Of a stretch of DNA of 51,831 bases, positions 39,231 to 46,958 are shown in pieces. This DNA comes from Thermoplasmatota archaeon (lineage in GTDB: Archaea > Thermoplasmatota > E2 > DHVEG-1). The stretch is taken from assembly GCA_030601705.1 (NCBI GenBank), contig JAUWBM010000007.1, forward strand, positions 1 through 51,831, written 5' to 3'. The position numbers were made by a program, and so were the translations under genes. The notes beneath the pieces are model-generated. The model saw nothing but the letters and a program-made list of their open reading frames with translations, did no database searches and had not been told where the DNA came from. Numbering within the stretch: the first letter of the stretch is position 1; each line of letters starts with the position of its first letter.

Positions 39231-39251
39231 AAATTGAAAATGGAGGATAGA

Positions 39252-39455
39252 ATGAAATCAGACGCGAAATATACTAAGTCAATGCGCGAGCGCCTCGGTT
39301 TAAACCAGCAGGAATTCGGCATGAGGTTGGGATTCTCCGAAGCTGGAGCGGCGGTGCGGATCTCCGAGATCGAAAACGGCAAGGCATCGCTGTCGAAAAA
39401 GACTCGGATGATCTTGGAGATGATAGAAAAATACAAGGGAAAAGAAAATGAATAA
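39252..39455 (+). CDS. Xre-family repressor, rightward operon
   Basis: A 67-residue helix-turn-helix protein: GLNQQEFGMRLGFSEAGAAV and RISEIENGKASLSKKT. Paralogue of the protein at 26701. Start at 39252 has GGAGGATAG upstream. The gene is clearly richer in GC than everything around it, which points to recent transfer. It probably binds the TTACG-N5-CGTAA operators of its own and perhaps of the other operon. Confidence 0.8.
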   Translation: MKSDAKYTKSMRERLGLNQQEFGMRLGFSEAGAAVRISEIENGKASLSKKTRMILEMIEKYKGKENE

Positions 39456-39864
39456 AATAATTGGGGAATTAGGCTATGCAAGCAGGGACATAAAAAAAGG
39501 CGAAAAAATTAAAATCGTTTTTGATGATAAACAAATATCTTGTGACTCCATTTATCTTGAGCCCAAGGGATTAGATTTCATTGACAAGCTTATTGTTGGC
39601 AGTAAGTCTGAAACAATTAAAACGAAATGGAATATACCTCTTGAATTATTAGACAAAGAAAAATCAAAAAAATTGTTTATAAAACAATATAAATCTCGAT
39701 TCATTTATAATAAAAAAGAATTCAAAGAGAAATTATCAAAAATAAGATACTGGCAATGCTCTCAATGCAAAGTATATCATTGGTATCAATATGAAGAATC
39801 TTATATAGATTATTCAAGTCCATATTGTACATATTGCGCACCAGAACCGCCTAAATTTGAATAA
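39448..39864 (+). CDS. Unknown protein with Cys pairs
   Basis: A 138-residue protein that overlaps the repressor gene end by eight bases. Beta-like first half (EKIKIVFDDKQISCDSIYLE). The end carries CSQCKVYHWYQYE and CTYC, a zinc-ribbon pattern. Being coupled to the repressor it may modify its action, but nothing shows this directly. Confidence 0.55.
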   Translation: MNKIIGELGYASRDIKKGEKIKIVFDDKQISCDSIYLEPKGLDFIDKLIVGSKSETIKTKWNIPLELLDKEKSKKLFIKQYKSRFIYNKKEFKEKLSKIRYWQCSQCKVYHWYQYEESYIDYSSPYCTYCAPEPPKFE

Positions 39865-39915
39865 TTAAAGTGTTTATAATATATCAACAGGTGGAAAATA
39901 TAAGGAGAATTGATT

Positions 39916-40113
39916 ATGTTTATTAGAATTTCTAAAGGATTATTTGGCTTTTTATTTTGTTTAATGGGTATATTTTTGGCAGTTGGTTCAATATATCTTC
40001 AGATAATTTCAAATTATAAACCAGAAACTATGACATTAATTCTTTCTGCTGTGGCTATGGGTATTGGCTGGATAATTTTTATATCTGCTATAAAAGGCGA
40101 AGAGATATTTTGA
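39916..40113 (+). CDS. Two-pass membrane protein, end of repressor operon
   Basis: A 65-residue protein from ATG 39916 with TAAGGAG upstream. Two membrane segments (LFGFLFCLMGIFLAVGSIYL and LILSAVAMGIGWIIFISAI). The leftward operon also encodes a two-pass protein of similar size at 27198, so both operons carry a membrane protein. Superinfection exclusion is a reasonable guess. Confidence 0.6.
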   Translation: MFIRISKGLFGFLFCLMGIFLAVGSIYLQIISNYKPETMTLILSAVAMGIGWIIFISAIKGEEIF

Positions 40114-40150
40114 TACCAACCTAAAATATTAGCAATCAGATTTCTTCCTT

Positions 40151-40180
40151 AAAGCCTTGTATTTAGTGGGGCTTTTTTGT
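40151..40180 (+). terminator. Terminator of rightward repressor operon
   Basis: AAAGCC (40151-40156) pairs with GGCTTT (40170-40175), followed by a T-rich stretch. It separates the repressor operon from the promoter at 40201. Confidence 0.65.
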
Positions 40181-40200
40181 TTTCTTTTAAAAAAAAGCTA

Positions 40201-40229
40201 TTGACTTTTATAATTATATCAATTATTTT
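40201..40229 (+). promoter_or_regulatory. Promoter of capsid and tail genes
   Basis: TTGACT (40201-40206), 17-base spacer, TATTTT (40224-40229). The same boxes and spacing occur at 9359, so both likely use the same host holoenzyme. Confidence 0.65.
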
Positions 40230-40239
40230 CCTTATGCGA

Positions 40240-40390
40240 GTGATGTTTTGACAGTTTAAGATCAAAGAGCAGTTCTTCTAAGCCGATTCACAGGATTCAT
40301 TTTGAATGCCTGAAGGTTAGCGGAAGCCAGCCAAGATGCCTAAAGCCGACTCAGAAATCATGAGGGATTTAGGAATTTTTATTTTAGGGG
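40240..40390 (+). ncRNA. Structured 5' leader of scaffold/capsid transcript
   Basis: CAGG-ATTCA-TTT-TGAAT-G-CCTG (40291-40312) is a nine-pair hairpin with one bulged G. GGTTAGC-GGAA-GCCAGCC (40315-40332) is a hairpin closed by a GNRA tetraloop with one mismatch. AAGCCGATTCA and AAGCCGACTCA flank them as direct repeats. About 170 bases of untranslated leader before the scaffold gene. Not recognised as a known riboswitch. Confidence 0.5.
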
Positions 40391-40400
40391 AACTTGCTAA

Positions 40401-41165
40401 ATGTCCGACAAACTTATAGACATTAATATTGACGAAATAAGTCTTGTTGATTTCGCAGCAAACCGCAAGAAATTCCTAATAATTAAAAATATGAATACGC
40501 GAACGCCATTTGCTATGCAAGATGGTAGTGGTATTATTGGTGAAAGGAACAAGGTAATGAAAGAATTAAGGAAATTATTTAAGGACTATTTCGGCGATGA
40601 ATTCGAGAAGGAAGAGTTTGAGAAATTTGAGAAGGCGGAACTGAAGTCTGATATTTTGAATGCGATAAAAGGCGCATTGAAACTTGTGGTCAAATACAAG
40701 GGCGATTTCCCCGATGACCTCAAAAAGGCTGTAGGAGTCCTTGCTAAATACGCTAGCTATGGATATGGAACTACTGAGAAAAGAGGCGATGATTTTGAAA
40801 AGGCTCTTAAGGATGCTCTCGAGAAATCCGGGGCGAAACTATCCAAATCAACGATTGAACAGATAACCAAAACAATAGAAATTCTGAGCAAACTGATTGG
40901 ACTGGAGATAAAAAAGAAAACCGATGTTGAACTGATCCAAGAACAGATTGATTCGCTAAAGAAATCAATTGAGGATGCAGTGAAGAAAAAAGATGAAGAT
41001 GAAGTGGGAACAGAAACGGAGAAGCTGACTGAGACAATTGATGCCTTAAAGAAAAGACTGGAAACCGTTGAGAAAAGTAAGGGCGTAAAGAAATCGTTTG
41101 ATGAAGATGGTAAGGAAATCATAGATAAAAACGATTCCCAATGGCCCAGCTTCGATTTAGAATAG
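40401..41165 (+). CDS. Scaffold-like protein
   Basis: A 254-residue protein directly before the major capsid gene. The start DINIDEISLVDFAANRKKFLI is the motif found at the head of XkdF/scaffold-type proteins. Residues 90-235 are strongly charged helices and coiled coil (KKSIEDAVKKKDEDEVGTE, ETIDALKKRLETVEK). Likely internal scaffold, a plausible substrate of one of the two proteases. Confidence 0.75.
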   Translation: MSDKLIDINIDEISLVDFAANRKKFLIIKNMNTRTPFAMQDGSGIIGERNKVMKELRKLFKDYFGDEFEKEEFEKFEKAELKSDILNAIKGALKLVVKYKGDFPDDLKKAVGVLAKYASYGYGTTEKRGDDFEKALKDALEKSGAKLSKSTIEQITKTIEILSKLIGLEIKKKTDVELIQEQIDSLKKSIEDAVKKKDEDEVGTETEKLTETIDALKKRLETVEKSKGVKKSFDEDGKEIIDKNDSQWPSFDLE

Positions 41166-41177
41166 AAAGGAAATAAC

Positions 41178-42242
41178 ATGATAACGAATAAAGAACTTTT
41201 GAATAAACAAAAGTTTCTGAAGGCGATGAAGGCACTCCCGGATATAGATCTTCTCCCGGAAGAAGCTGACAGGTTCATTGACTATGTAATAGATGAGTCG
41301 GTGTGGAAGGACAATGCAAGAATAGTCAAGATGGCAAAGAACGAGAAAAACATCAGATACTTGGGCTTTGGCACAGGTAGATTCTTGAAACCGGCCGACC
41401 AGTTTAGTGTGGCAGACTACAAAAAAGAATTCTATTCCGGAAAATTGACGCTTACAAGCAAGCAAGTGCGTGGATGCGTGGAGATATTCGATGATGATCT
41501 TGAGGATAACATTGAGGGACAGAAATTCGCTGATCACCTTATGAGAATAATCGCAAAGAAAGTAGCAAATGAGCTTGATGAGGCATATTATGTCTCGAAT
41601 TCGGGCTTTGCGGCTACTGATATAAGATCACTGTGGGAAGGATTTCGTTATATATTATTGCATTATTCACCTGCGGCAACCGATACCGCAGATCAATATC
41701 CACTTGCGGCCAATAAACTAAATGCGAATAGTGCGTCAGATTTTGATCTTGTGGGTAAAATAGTGGAACAGAATTCGTCCGAACCGTACAACTGGGAATT
41801 CAAGTTTGCCAAAATGTTGTCGACTCTGCCAAGTAAATACAAAATCGGTGGGCTTGCAAACTTGCGTTTTTTCAGCAATGATATAATTATAAATGATTAT
41901 ATCGAAGCTCTTTCAGCGAGATCAACCATTTTGGGTGATAATGCGATTTTGGGCAAAGGCCCAATGCAATATGGTAAAGTACCTATCATACCAGTTTCTC
42001 TTATGCCTACCGATTATGCTGCTGGAGCAACAGGATTAGAGGCATTTGGTTCAAGCGATTATACTGATGTGATACTAACTCACAGGGATAATTTTGTAAT
42101 AGGATTGCAACGAGAATTGAAATTGGAATCACAGAGAGTACCTGAGGATGCGGCACAACGTGTCTTTTACAGTATGCGTGTGGACTTTAAGATTGAGAAT
42201 CCAGAAGCAGCAGTGATTATGTACAATGTGACACATTCTTAA
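41178..42242 (+). CDS. Major capsid protein
   Basis: A 354-residue protein with AAAGGAAATAAC before the ATG. RGCVEIFDDDLEDNIEGQKF and ADHLMRIIAKKVANELDEAY (about 95-140) are the usual HK97-fold capsid P-domain/spine helix pattern in phage capsid proteins. The end QRVFYSMRVDFKIENPEAAV is typical too. Position between scaffold and connectors agrees. Confidence 0.85.
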   Translation: MITNKELLNKQKFLKAMKALPDIDLLPEEADRFIDYVIDESVWKDNARIVKMAKNEKNIRYLGFGTGRFLKPADQFSVADYKKEFYSGKLTLTSKQVRGCVEIFDDDLEDNIEGQKFADHLMRIIAKKVANELDEAYYVSNSGFAATDIRSLWEGFRYILLHYSPAATDTADQYPLAANKLNANSASDFDLVGKIVEQNSSEPYNWEFKFAKMLSTLPSKYKIGGLANLRFFSNDIIINDYIEALSARSTILGDNAILGKGPMQYGKVPIIPVSLMPTDYAAGATGLEAFGSSDYTDVILTHRDNFVIGLQRELKLESQRVPEDAAQRVFYSMRVDFKIENPEAAVIMYNVTHS

Positions 42243-42255
42243 TAGGAGATGAGTT

Positions 42256-42618
42256 ATGAAATATAAAATAACGAACTTCGGACAGTCACGTACTATTATG
42301 GTTCAAGGAACTGGATATTATCTGACAGGCAGGGGTACATCCCTTGAGACTAATAATCCAAAATTTGCCGAGGCAGCAGCGACCTATCCACAAGTGAAAG
42401 TAGAATCCGAGAAAGTGGAAGTGAAACCTCCCAAAAAGAAACCAGTAGAATCTAACAAATCTGAAAAGACGAAAATTGATGTTCCCAATCCGGTAAATAT
42501 GAACATGAAAATGTCCGAGCTGAGAAAAATCGCAAAAGAACTGGGTATTCCATACAACAGGAAGGACACAAAAGTAGGATTAATTGAAAAAATTAAAGAG
42601 ATAAGGAGCAAAAAATGA
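42256..42618 (+). CDS. Capsid-associated protein with SAP/HeH-like end
   Basis: A 120-residue protein. Beta-like start (KYKITNFGQSRTIMVQGTGYYL), a Lys/Pro/Glu-rich linker, then MSELRKIAKELGIPYNRKD and a final helix that match a SAP/HeH or Rho-N type helix-extended-loop-helix. Such small proteins follow the major capsid gene in many phages. May be a decoration or DNA-touching protein. Confidence 0.65.
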   Translation: MKYKITNFGQSRTIMVQGTGYYLTGRGTSLETNNPKFAEAAATYPQVKVESEKVEVKPPKKKPVESNKSEKTKIDVPNPVNMNMKMSELRKIAKELGIPYNRKDTKVGLIEKIKEIRSKK

Positions 42619-43487
42619 GACGAGATTTAAGTGATATTGATAGGGATATAGGACAAGATTGGAGTCGTATACTCCAAGATGCTGCTGCCCATGGTATGAC
42701 TAATGACCAAATTTTCGGTGGATTGGAATCAGACCAATCAACTATGCAAGGGCTGTATGAGCAATCCGCAACCAAAATTTGTGAGCTTGGGACACGTCGC
42801 GTTACTTGGGATGGTCGCGTATTTCGGTACGCAAAAGCATCCAATATTATTACACGTACTCAATTTGGCGTAAAGTTTTGGGCGTTGCAGAGCGAGGGAA
42901 TAGAAGCCAATCTATCTCAGGGTCAAGATTCTGGTGATGAGAGTATTCTCATTGCCGGAACGAACATTGCTGAAAATGAATTAGTCGGTGGTTATGTAAT
43001 AATTCATACTACCAGCGGAAAGTTTCGGTGTATAACTGCGAATACCGCCATAGTTGGAGCTGGTAACATTACAATAACTCTTGATGGCTCATTGGATGAG
43101 GATGTTGCTAATGCGACTTACACGGAAGTTTATCCTAACCCATATGCAAAAGTTTATTGCCATTATTCGGCAGGTGGACATCCGGCCGGATCCTTTTCAT
43201 CAGTGGCGGGTATGCCGAATGTCGTAACTCCTGCGGCTAACCGCTATCTCTGGATTCAGACTTGGGGTCCTATTTTCATAAATCCATATGGCAATGTCGG
43301 CTCTAATCCAGCACACGATAATCGAGAATTGGTCTTTGACCATGAGGGAGCGGTTGCTTACAGATTTGCGGCTAAGGGTTATGGCGCTGGCTCTACTGAT
43401 GAATATCAGTGTGCCGGATTTGTCATAAATAGGCAGACCGATAGTGTTGCCGGACCGCCTTTGGTCATGTTGCAGATTAGTCCATAA
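42615..43487 (+). CDS. Second capsid-type structural protein
   Basis: A 290-residue protein from an ATGA overlap. Helical start (DLSDIDRDIGQDWSRIL), then a beta-rich body with LGTRRVTWDGRVFRYAKA, which is a pattern I associate with minor structural proteins of marine phages. Position after the capsid gene suggests a head decoration protein. Exact role not known. Confidence 0.65.
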   Translation: MRRDLSDIDRDIGQDWSRILQDAAAHGMTNDQIFGGLESDQSTMQGLYEQSATKICELGTRRVTWDGRVFRYAKASNIITRTQFGVKFWALQSEGIEANLSQGQDSGDESILIAGTNIAENELVGGYVIIHTTSGKFRCITANTAIVGAGNITITLDGSLDEDVANATYTEVYPNPYAKVYCHYSAGGHPAGSFSSVAGMPNVVTPAANRYLWIQTWGPIFINPYGNVGSNPAHDNRELVFDHEGAVAYRFAAKGYGAGSTDEYQCAGFVINRQTDSVAGPPLVMLQISP

Positions 43488-43542
43488 ATTGGGATTATGA
43501 TTTCAGATTTGTGTCTGTAAAAAACTTCTTTGAGGAGGTATA

Positions 43543-44352
43543 ATGTCGGTAACAGGCAATTATATCAGTGAAACTGATGTTACCAACTTTGATGCTGAAT
43601 CGGATGCGGTGAAGCAAGACATCATTGATAGGATTGAGGCGATGGTTGAACAGATTGCCCATGATTATTTCTATCCAAAGAATTTTGACATAAGGATAAA
43701 CGGAAACGGAAAAAACAGGTTATTCTTTCCCTTTCGGCAAAAGGTGATTTATGTAGGCACGCTTGAGATTTCTGATATTGCAGTCGCCAGCTCGGAATGG
43801 AATCATGATGAGGACTCTATATATCTGAATTTGTTGGCTGCCGAGCTTTTTGAATCCGAATATGATGTCACTGAACTATTCCCTAAAGGCAACAACAATA
43901 TACATCTGATCGGTGAACTTGGCTGGCCGGAAAAACTGGACATAGATACTGTGATTGGAACTTATGAAGTTGGGGAAACCATTACCGGTGGAGCAAGTGG
44001 GGCAACTGCGATTGTCAAGGAAGTTGCCTCAACTTACCTCAAAATAGCGGGGAGAAGTTCGACAAATTTCAATAACAATGAACAAGTTGTCGGTGGAACC
44101 TCAGAGGCGACAGCGGATGTAGATAATACAAATGGCGCCGTGAATGATCCGCCAAAGGCAATAAAACAGGCCTGCGTAATACTTGCAGAGCGTGAAGTTG
44201 ATCCTACTCTATACACCGGATATTCCAACCTTAAGTCAGAAAAACTCGGTGATTATAGCTATTCAAGAAATGGGAAATATCAATCCGGTGTTTTGGAAGC
44301 AGATAGATATTTGATTCCGTACATAAATAAGAGAGTATCATTGTCATGTTGA
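43543..44352 (+). CDS. Head-tail connector with inserted beta repeats
   Basis: A 269-residue protein. The start (ISETDVTNFDAESDAVKQDI and IDRIEAMVEQIAHDYF) fits HK97 gp6-type connectors. Residues 138-202 are an insert of two beta repeats (TYEVGETITGGASGATAIV and FNNNEQVVGGTSEATADV), a module seen in other virion proteins. The connector resumes with KAIKQACVILAEREVD. The 55 bases before it hold only a leader with GGAGG. Confidence 0.7.
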   Translation: MSVTGNYISETDVTNFDAESDAVKQDIIDRIEAMVEQIAHDYFYPKNFDIRINGNGKNRLFFPFRQKVIYVGTLEISDIAVASSEWNHDEDSIYLNLLAAELFESEYDVTELFPKGNNNIHLIGELGWPEKLDIDTVIGTYEVGETITGGASGATAIVKEVASTYLKIAGRSSTNFNNNEQVVGGTSEATADVDNTNGAVNDPPKAIKQACVILAEREVDPTLYTGYSNLKSEKLGDYSYSRNGKYQSGVLEADRYLIPYINKRVSLSC

Positions 44353-44729
44353 AAAAACTGGTATGGAATGGCGATAAGATTCTTCTTGATGTGAAGGTGA
44401 AAACAAGCAAAAATCTTATGAAGGCCTGCCTTTTCCTTGAGCGTGAGATTAAAATCTCTATGAAAGCCAAAGGAACAGGAATAAAATGGCCAGGATCAAG
44501 CTATACTTCAAGTGCTCCTGGAGAACCGCCTGCTACACAGACAGGGACATTGATTAGAAGTATGACAAGTGAGGTAGAAAAATTGGTTGGAAGAGTGGGT
44601 ACGAATTTGAAATATGGATTATATCTTGAGATTGGAACAAAAAATATTGTCCCAAGACCATATCTCAGACCGGCATTTGAGAAAAAAAAGGACAAGATAG
44701 CGGAGATAATTAGTGGTAGACCTGCTTAA
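44346..44729 (+). CDS. HK97 gp10-like head-tail joining protein
   Basis: A 127-residue protein with the HK97_gp10 pattern: SSAPGEPPATQTGTLIRSM, VGTNLKYGLYLEIGT and RPYLRPAFEKKKDKI. It joins head connector to tail terminator. It overlaps neighbours on both sides (7 and 17 bases). Confidence 0.85.
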   Translation: MLKKLVWNGDKILLDVKVKTSKNLMKACLFLEREIKISMKAKGTGIKWPGSSYTSSAPGEPPATQTGTLIRSMTSEVEKLVGRVGTNLKYGLYLEIGTKNIVPRPYLRPAFEKKKDKIAEIISGRPA

Positions 44730-45102
44730 AGCGATTATGGATAAATATGATGGGGATAATCCTCTCAGCACAGCACTTTCGGGCGGCCTATATCATCTTG
44801 AGGCGGAGCAATCGACAGGCTGGCCTTATGGTGTATTCTATATTGTTAGCATTGTTCCGCATTGGACATTTAATTCAAATATGGAAGAGTGCATGATCCA
44901 TTTCAATTTGTTTTCGAAAACTGCTGACGTTGCGGAAATCGGTGATTTATTCGCAAAACTTAAAGCGTGCTTTGATTGGCAAACTTTGACAATTGCCAAT
45001 TATGTGAATGTGTATTTTAAAAGGGAACTTTCCGAGCTCCTGATAACCGACCAGATTTGGCAGTATGCCGTTTCTTACAGATGTGAGCTTGAAGAAAGTT
45101 AA
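44713..45102 (+). CDS. Tail terminator/completion protein
   Basis: A 129-residue protein from GTG 44713, inside the gp10-like gene; ATG 44737 is an alternative. Layout DLLKAIMDKYDGDNPLSTAL, then alternating strands and FAKLKACFDWQTL, is that of phage tail completion proteins (gpU/DUF3168-like). Caps the tail tube. Confidence 0.7.
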   Translation: MVDLLKAIMDKYDGDNPLSTALSGGLYHLEAEQSTGWPYGVFYIVSIVPHWTFNSNMEECMIHFNLFSKTADVAEIGDLFAKLKACFDWQTLTIANYVNVYFKRELSELLITDQIWQYAVSYRCELEES

Positions 45103-45118
45103 AATAAGGAGATAAACA

Positions 45119-45484
45119 ATGGCAGAACTTAGCGGACACACGGGAAAAGTGGATATTGCCGGCACTGTTGTTGACATAAAGTCATGGACTTGCGACTATG
45201 TTGGCGAAGCCCTTGAGACGACTGATTTTGGTGATTCCGGACACAGGACATATATTGCCGGACTTGATGGTTGGGGCGGCTCATTTGAGGGTAGCTTTGC
45301 TCAGGAAGCAATGGAAGTAATGGGTACAATTGCATCACTTAAGTTGTACGTAAGTACAAGCAAATATATATCAGGAGCTGCAGTACTTACGGGTATTCAT
45401 TTGGGGACACCAGTTGATGGAATTGTAACAGTTTCCTATGACTTTCAGGGTAACGGAGAACTTACCTTAACAAATCTAGTGTAA
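45119..45484 (+). CDS. Tail tube protein 1
   Basis: A 121-residue protein with AAGGAGATAAAC upstream. SGHTGKVDIAGTVVDIKSWT, GEALETTDFGDSGHRTYIAG and DGIVTVSYDFQGNGELTL match small tail-tube proteins. A paralogue follows directly, sharing GEALETTDFG and GIHLGTPVD. It polymerises into the tail tube around the tape measure. Confidence 0.8.
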   Translation: MAELSGHTGKVDIAGTVVDIKSWTCDYVGEALETTDFGDSGHRTYIAGLDGWGGSFEGSFAQEAMEVMGTIASLKLYVSTSKYISGAAVLTGIHLGTPVDGIVTVSYDFQGNGELTLTNLV

Positions 45485-45495
45485 AGGAGGTTAAA

Positions 45496-46296
45496 TTGAG
45501 TGAAGTTTCAGGAAAAATTGGAGCAATTTATATGTCGTCAGGCGGCACGCAACTATTTGAGAGGATCACCCTTAATGGAAGCGGAATACAGACCTTAGCC
45601 AATCCAAATGTTTGGGTTAATGCACTTTATACTGATGATACAGGAACACACACCGGGGCAGCTGATCAGGCGGTATTGACAGATGCAGGAGCAACTTGGA
45701 CAATTAATGCACTTGTTGGGCGAACAATCTACAATACAACCGATAATAGTTCCGGTACTATAATATCCAATACAGCGGATACAATAACAGCAACACTTTC
45801 TGGCGGGACAGATGATGATTGGGATAATGGTGATGCTTATAGTGTGGCCGGAACACTGGTAGACGAGGCGTTATACTCTTACACGATTGTGGGTGAAATC
45901 ACATGCGTTTCACAGGCGAATAATGTGGTTCATATCGATTACACATATTACACCGTTGCGCAGGTAGCAGGATTCTTTAATTGGACGCTTGATATAGTTG
46001 GTGAAGCCCTTGAGACAACGGACTTCGGGAGTGATGGTCATAGGGCTTATATACCGGGCATACAGGGCTGGAGCGGATCAGCTGACAGGCATTTTATCAC
46101 AACCTTGAATATGGCTGATTATGTCGGAAGCAAATATATCATACGGTTTTATATGAAGACGACAACAACAAAATATCGTTATCAGGGCTGGGCGTACGTC
46201 ACGGGGATTCATCTGACGACTCCCGTTGACGCTTTGGTGACAGAGCCCCTTGATTTTCAGGGTGTTAGAACAATAGACTATGTATCAGGAGTGTAA
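45496..46296 (+). CDS. Tail tube protein 2, with insert
   Basis: A 266-residue paralogue of the previous protein, starting with TTG after AAAGGAGG. Residues 1-16 match the start (EVSGKIGAIYMS) and the last 110 match again (LDIVGEALETTDFG, GHRAYIPGIQGW, GIHLTTPVD, DFQG). Between them an insert of about 120 residues (about 25-150) carries beta modules. It may be an outward-facing decoration or a minor tube subunit. Confidence 0.75.
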   Translation: MSEVSGKIGAIYMSSGGTQLFERITLNGSGIQTLANPNVWVNALYTDDTGTHTGAADQAVLTDAGATWTINALVGRTIYNTTDNSSGTIISNTADTITATLSGGTDDDWDNGDAYSVAGTLVDEALYSYTIVGEITCVSQANNVVHIDYTYYTVAQVAGFFNWTLDIVGEALETTDFGSDGHRAYIPGIQGWSGSADRHFITTLNMADYVGSKYIIRFYMKTTTTKYRYQGWAYVTGIHLTTPVDALVTEPLDFQGVRTIDYVSGV

Positions 46297-46299
46297 ATT

Positions 46300-46716
46300 A
46301 TGAGTGACAATCTTAGTGATATGACCAATGCGGGAATGGATTTTGAGATAGGCGGCAAGAAATATAAGCTCTGTAAGCTGACAATAGACGATATGGCTGA
46401 ATTCGAGATGTATATAAGAGCCAAAAGGGTTGAAGAATTCCTTAAAATCTCTAATAAAATAGATATAAAGGATAGATCGCAAATGATTGATGCGATATTC
46501 TCATCTGAGATTAACACAAGTGAATTTGAAACTATCGGAGCAAGTAGATTTTTTGTCTGGCGCTCATTGAAAAAAAATCATCCAGAAATTAAGCTTGAGG
46601 AAATGGGCAAAATATTGAATATGGATAACCTTGCTGAAGTAAATAAAATCGTGGGAAGGATTGGCGGTAGCAGAAACCCCAAAAAGGGGAAGGTGAAAAA
46701 ATCCTCTGGAAGTTAG
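46300..46716 (+). CDS. Tail assembly chaperone, short form
   Basis: A 138-residue protein: DFEIGGKKYKLCKLTIDDMAE start, helices after it, and a basic end (GGSRNPKKGKVKKSSGS). Position between tube and tape measure genes is that of gpG-type chaperones. The -1 frame is open through the last 45 bases and joins the frame that ends at 46910, so a longer frameshift product is expected. Confidence 0.8.
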   Translation: MSDNLSDMTNAGMDFEIGGKKYKLCKLTIDDMAEFEMYIRAKRVEEFLKISNKIDIKDRSQMIDAIFSSEINTSEFETIGASRFFVWRSLKKNHPEIKLEEMGKILNMDNLAEVNKIVGRIGGSRNPKKGKVKKSSGS

Positions 46717-46910
46717 CCTTCCCAATATTGACAAAATATTACGGACTATCACCAAGATATATAGGTACAATGCCATTGGGACAGTTCTATGATTACTTCC
46801 AAGCTATTCCTGAGATCAAGAAAATGGGGATAGATGAATCGCAAATATCAAATAAGGAATTTGTGAAAATGGCGAAGTCATTAGGACTTAAAACACCACA
46901 AAGATATTAG
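46695..46910 (+). CDS. Tail assembly chaperone, frameshift extension
   Basis: In the -1 frame about 72 codons continue from the chaperone (EKILWKLAFPILTKYYGLSP, then GTMPLGQFYDYFQAIPEI) to TAG 46908-46910. A separate TTG at 46728 has no ribosome site, so a -1 shift at A6 (46696-46701), or at CCCCAAAAAGGGG (46677-46689), is the likely way to make it. This is the gpG/gpGT pattern of siphoviruses. Confidence 0.7.
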   Translation, partial: EKILWKLAFPILTKYYGLSPRYIGTMPLGQFYDYFQAIPEIKKMGIDESQISNKEFVKMAKSLGLKTPQRY

Positions 46911-46958
46911 ATATATGTCTCTAAGAATTTACACAAAGTTTAAAGAGAAAGATATAAG

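Noticed and set aside
40757-41278. 173-codon minus-strand frame over the scaffold gene
   Set aside because: Ser/Phe-rich complement of a Lys/Glu coiled coil; it overlaps two certain genes.
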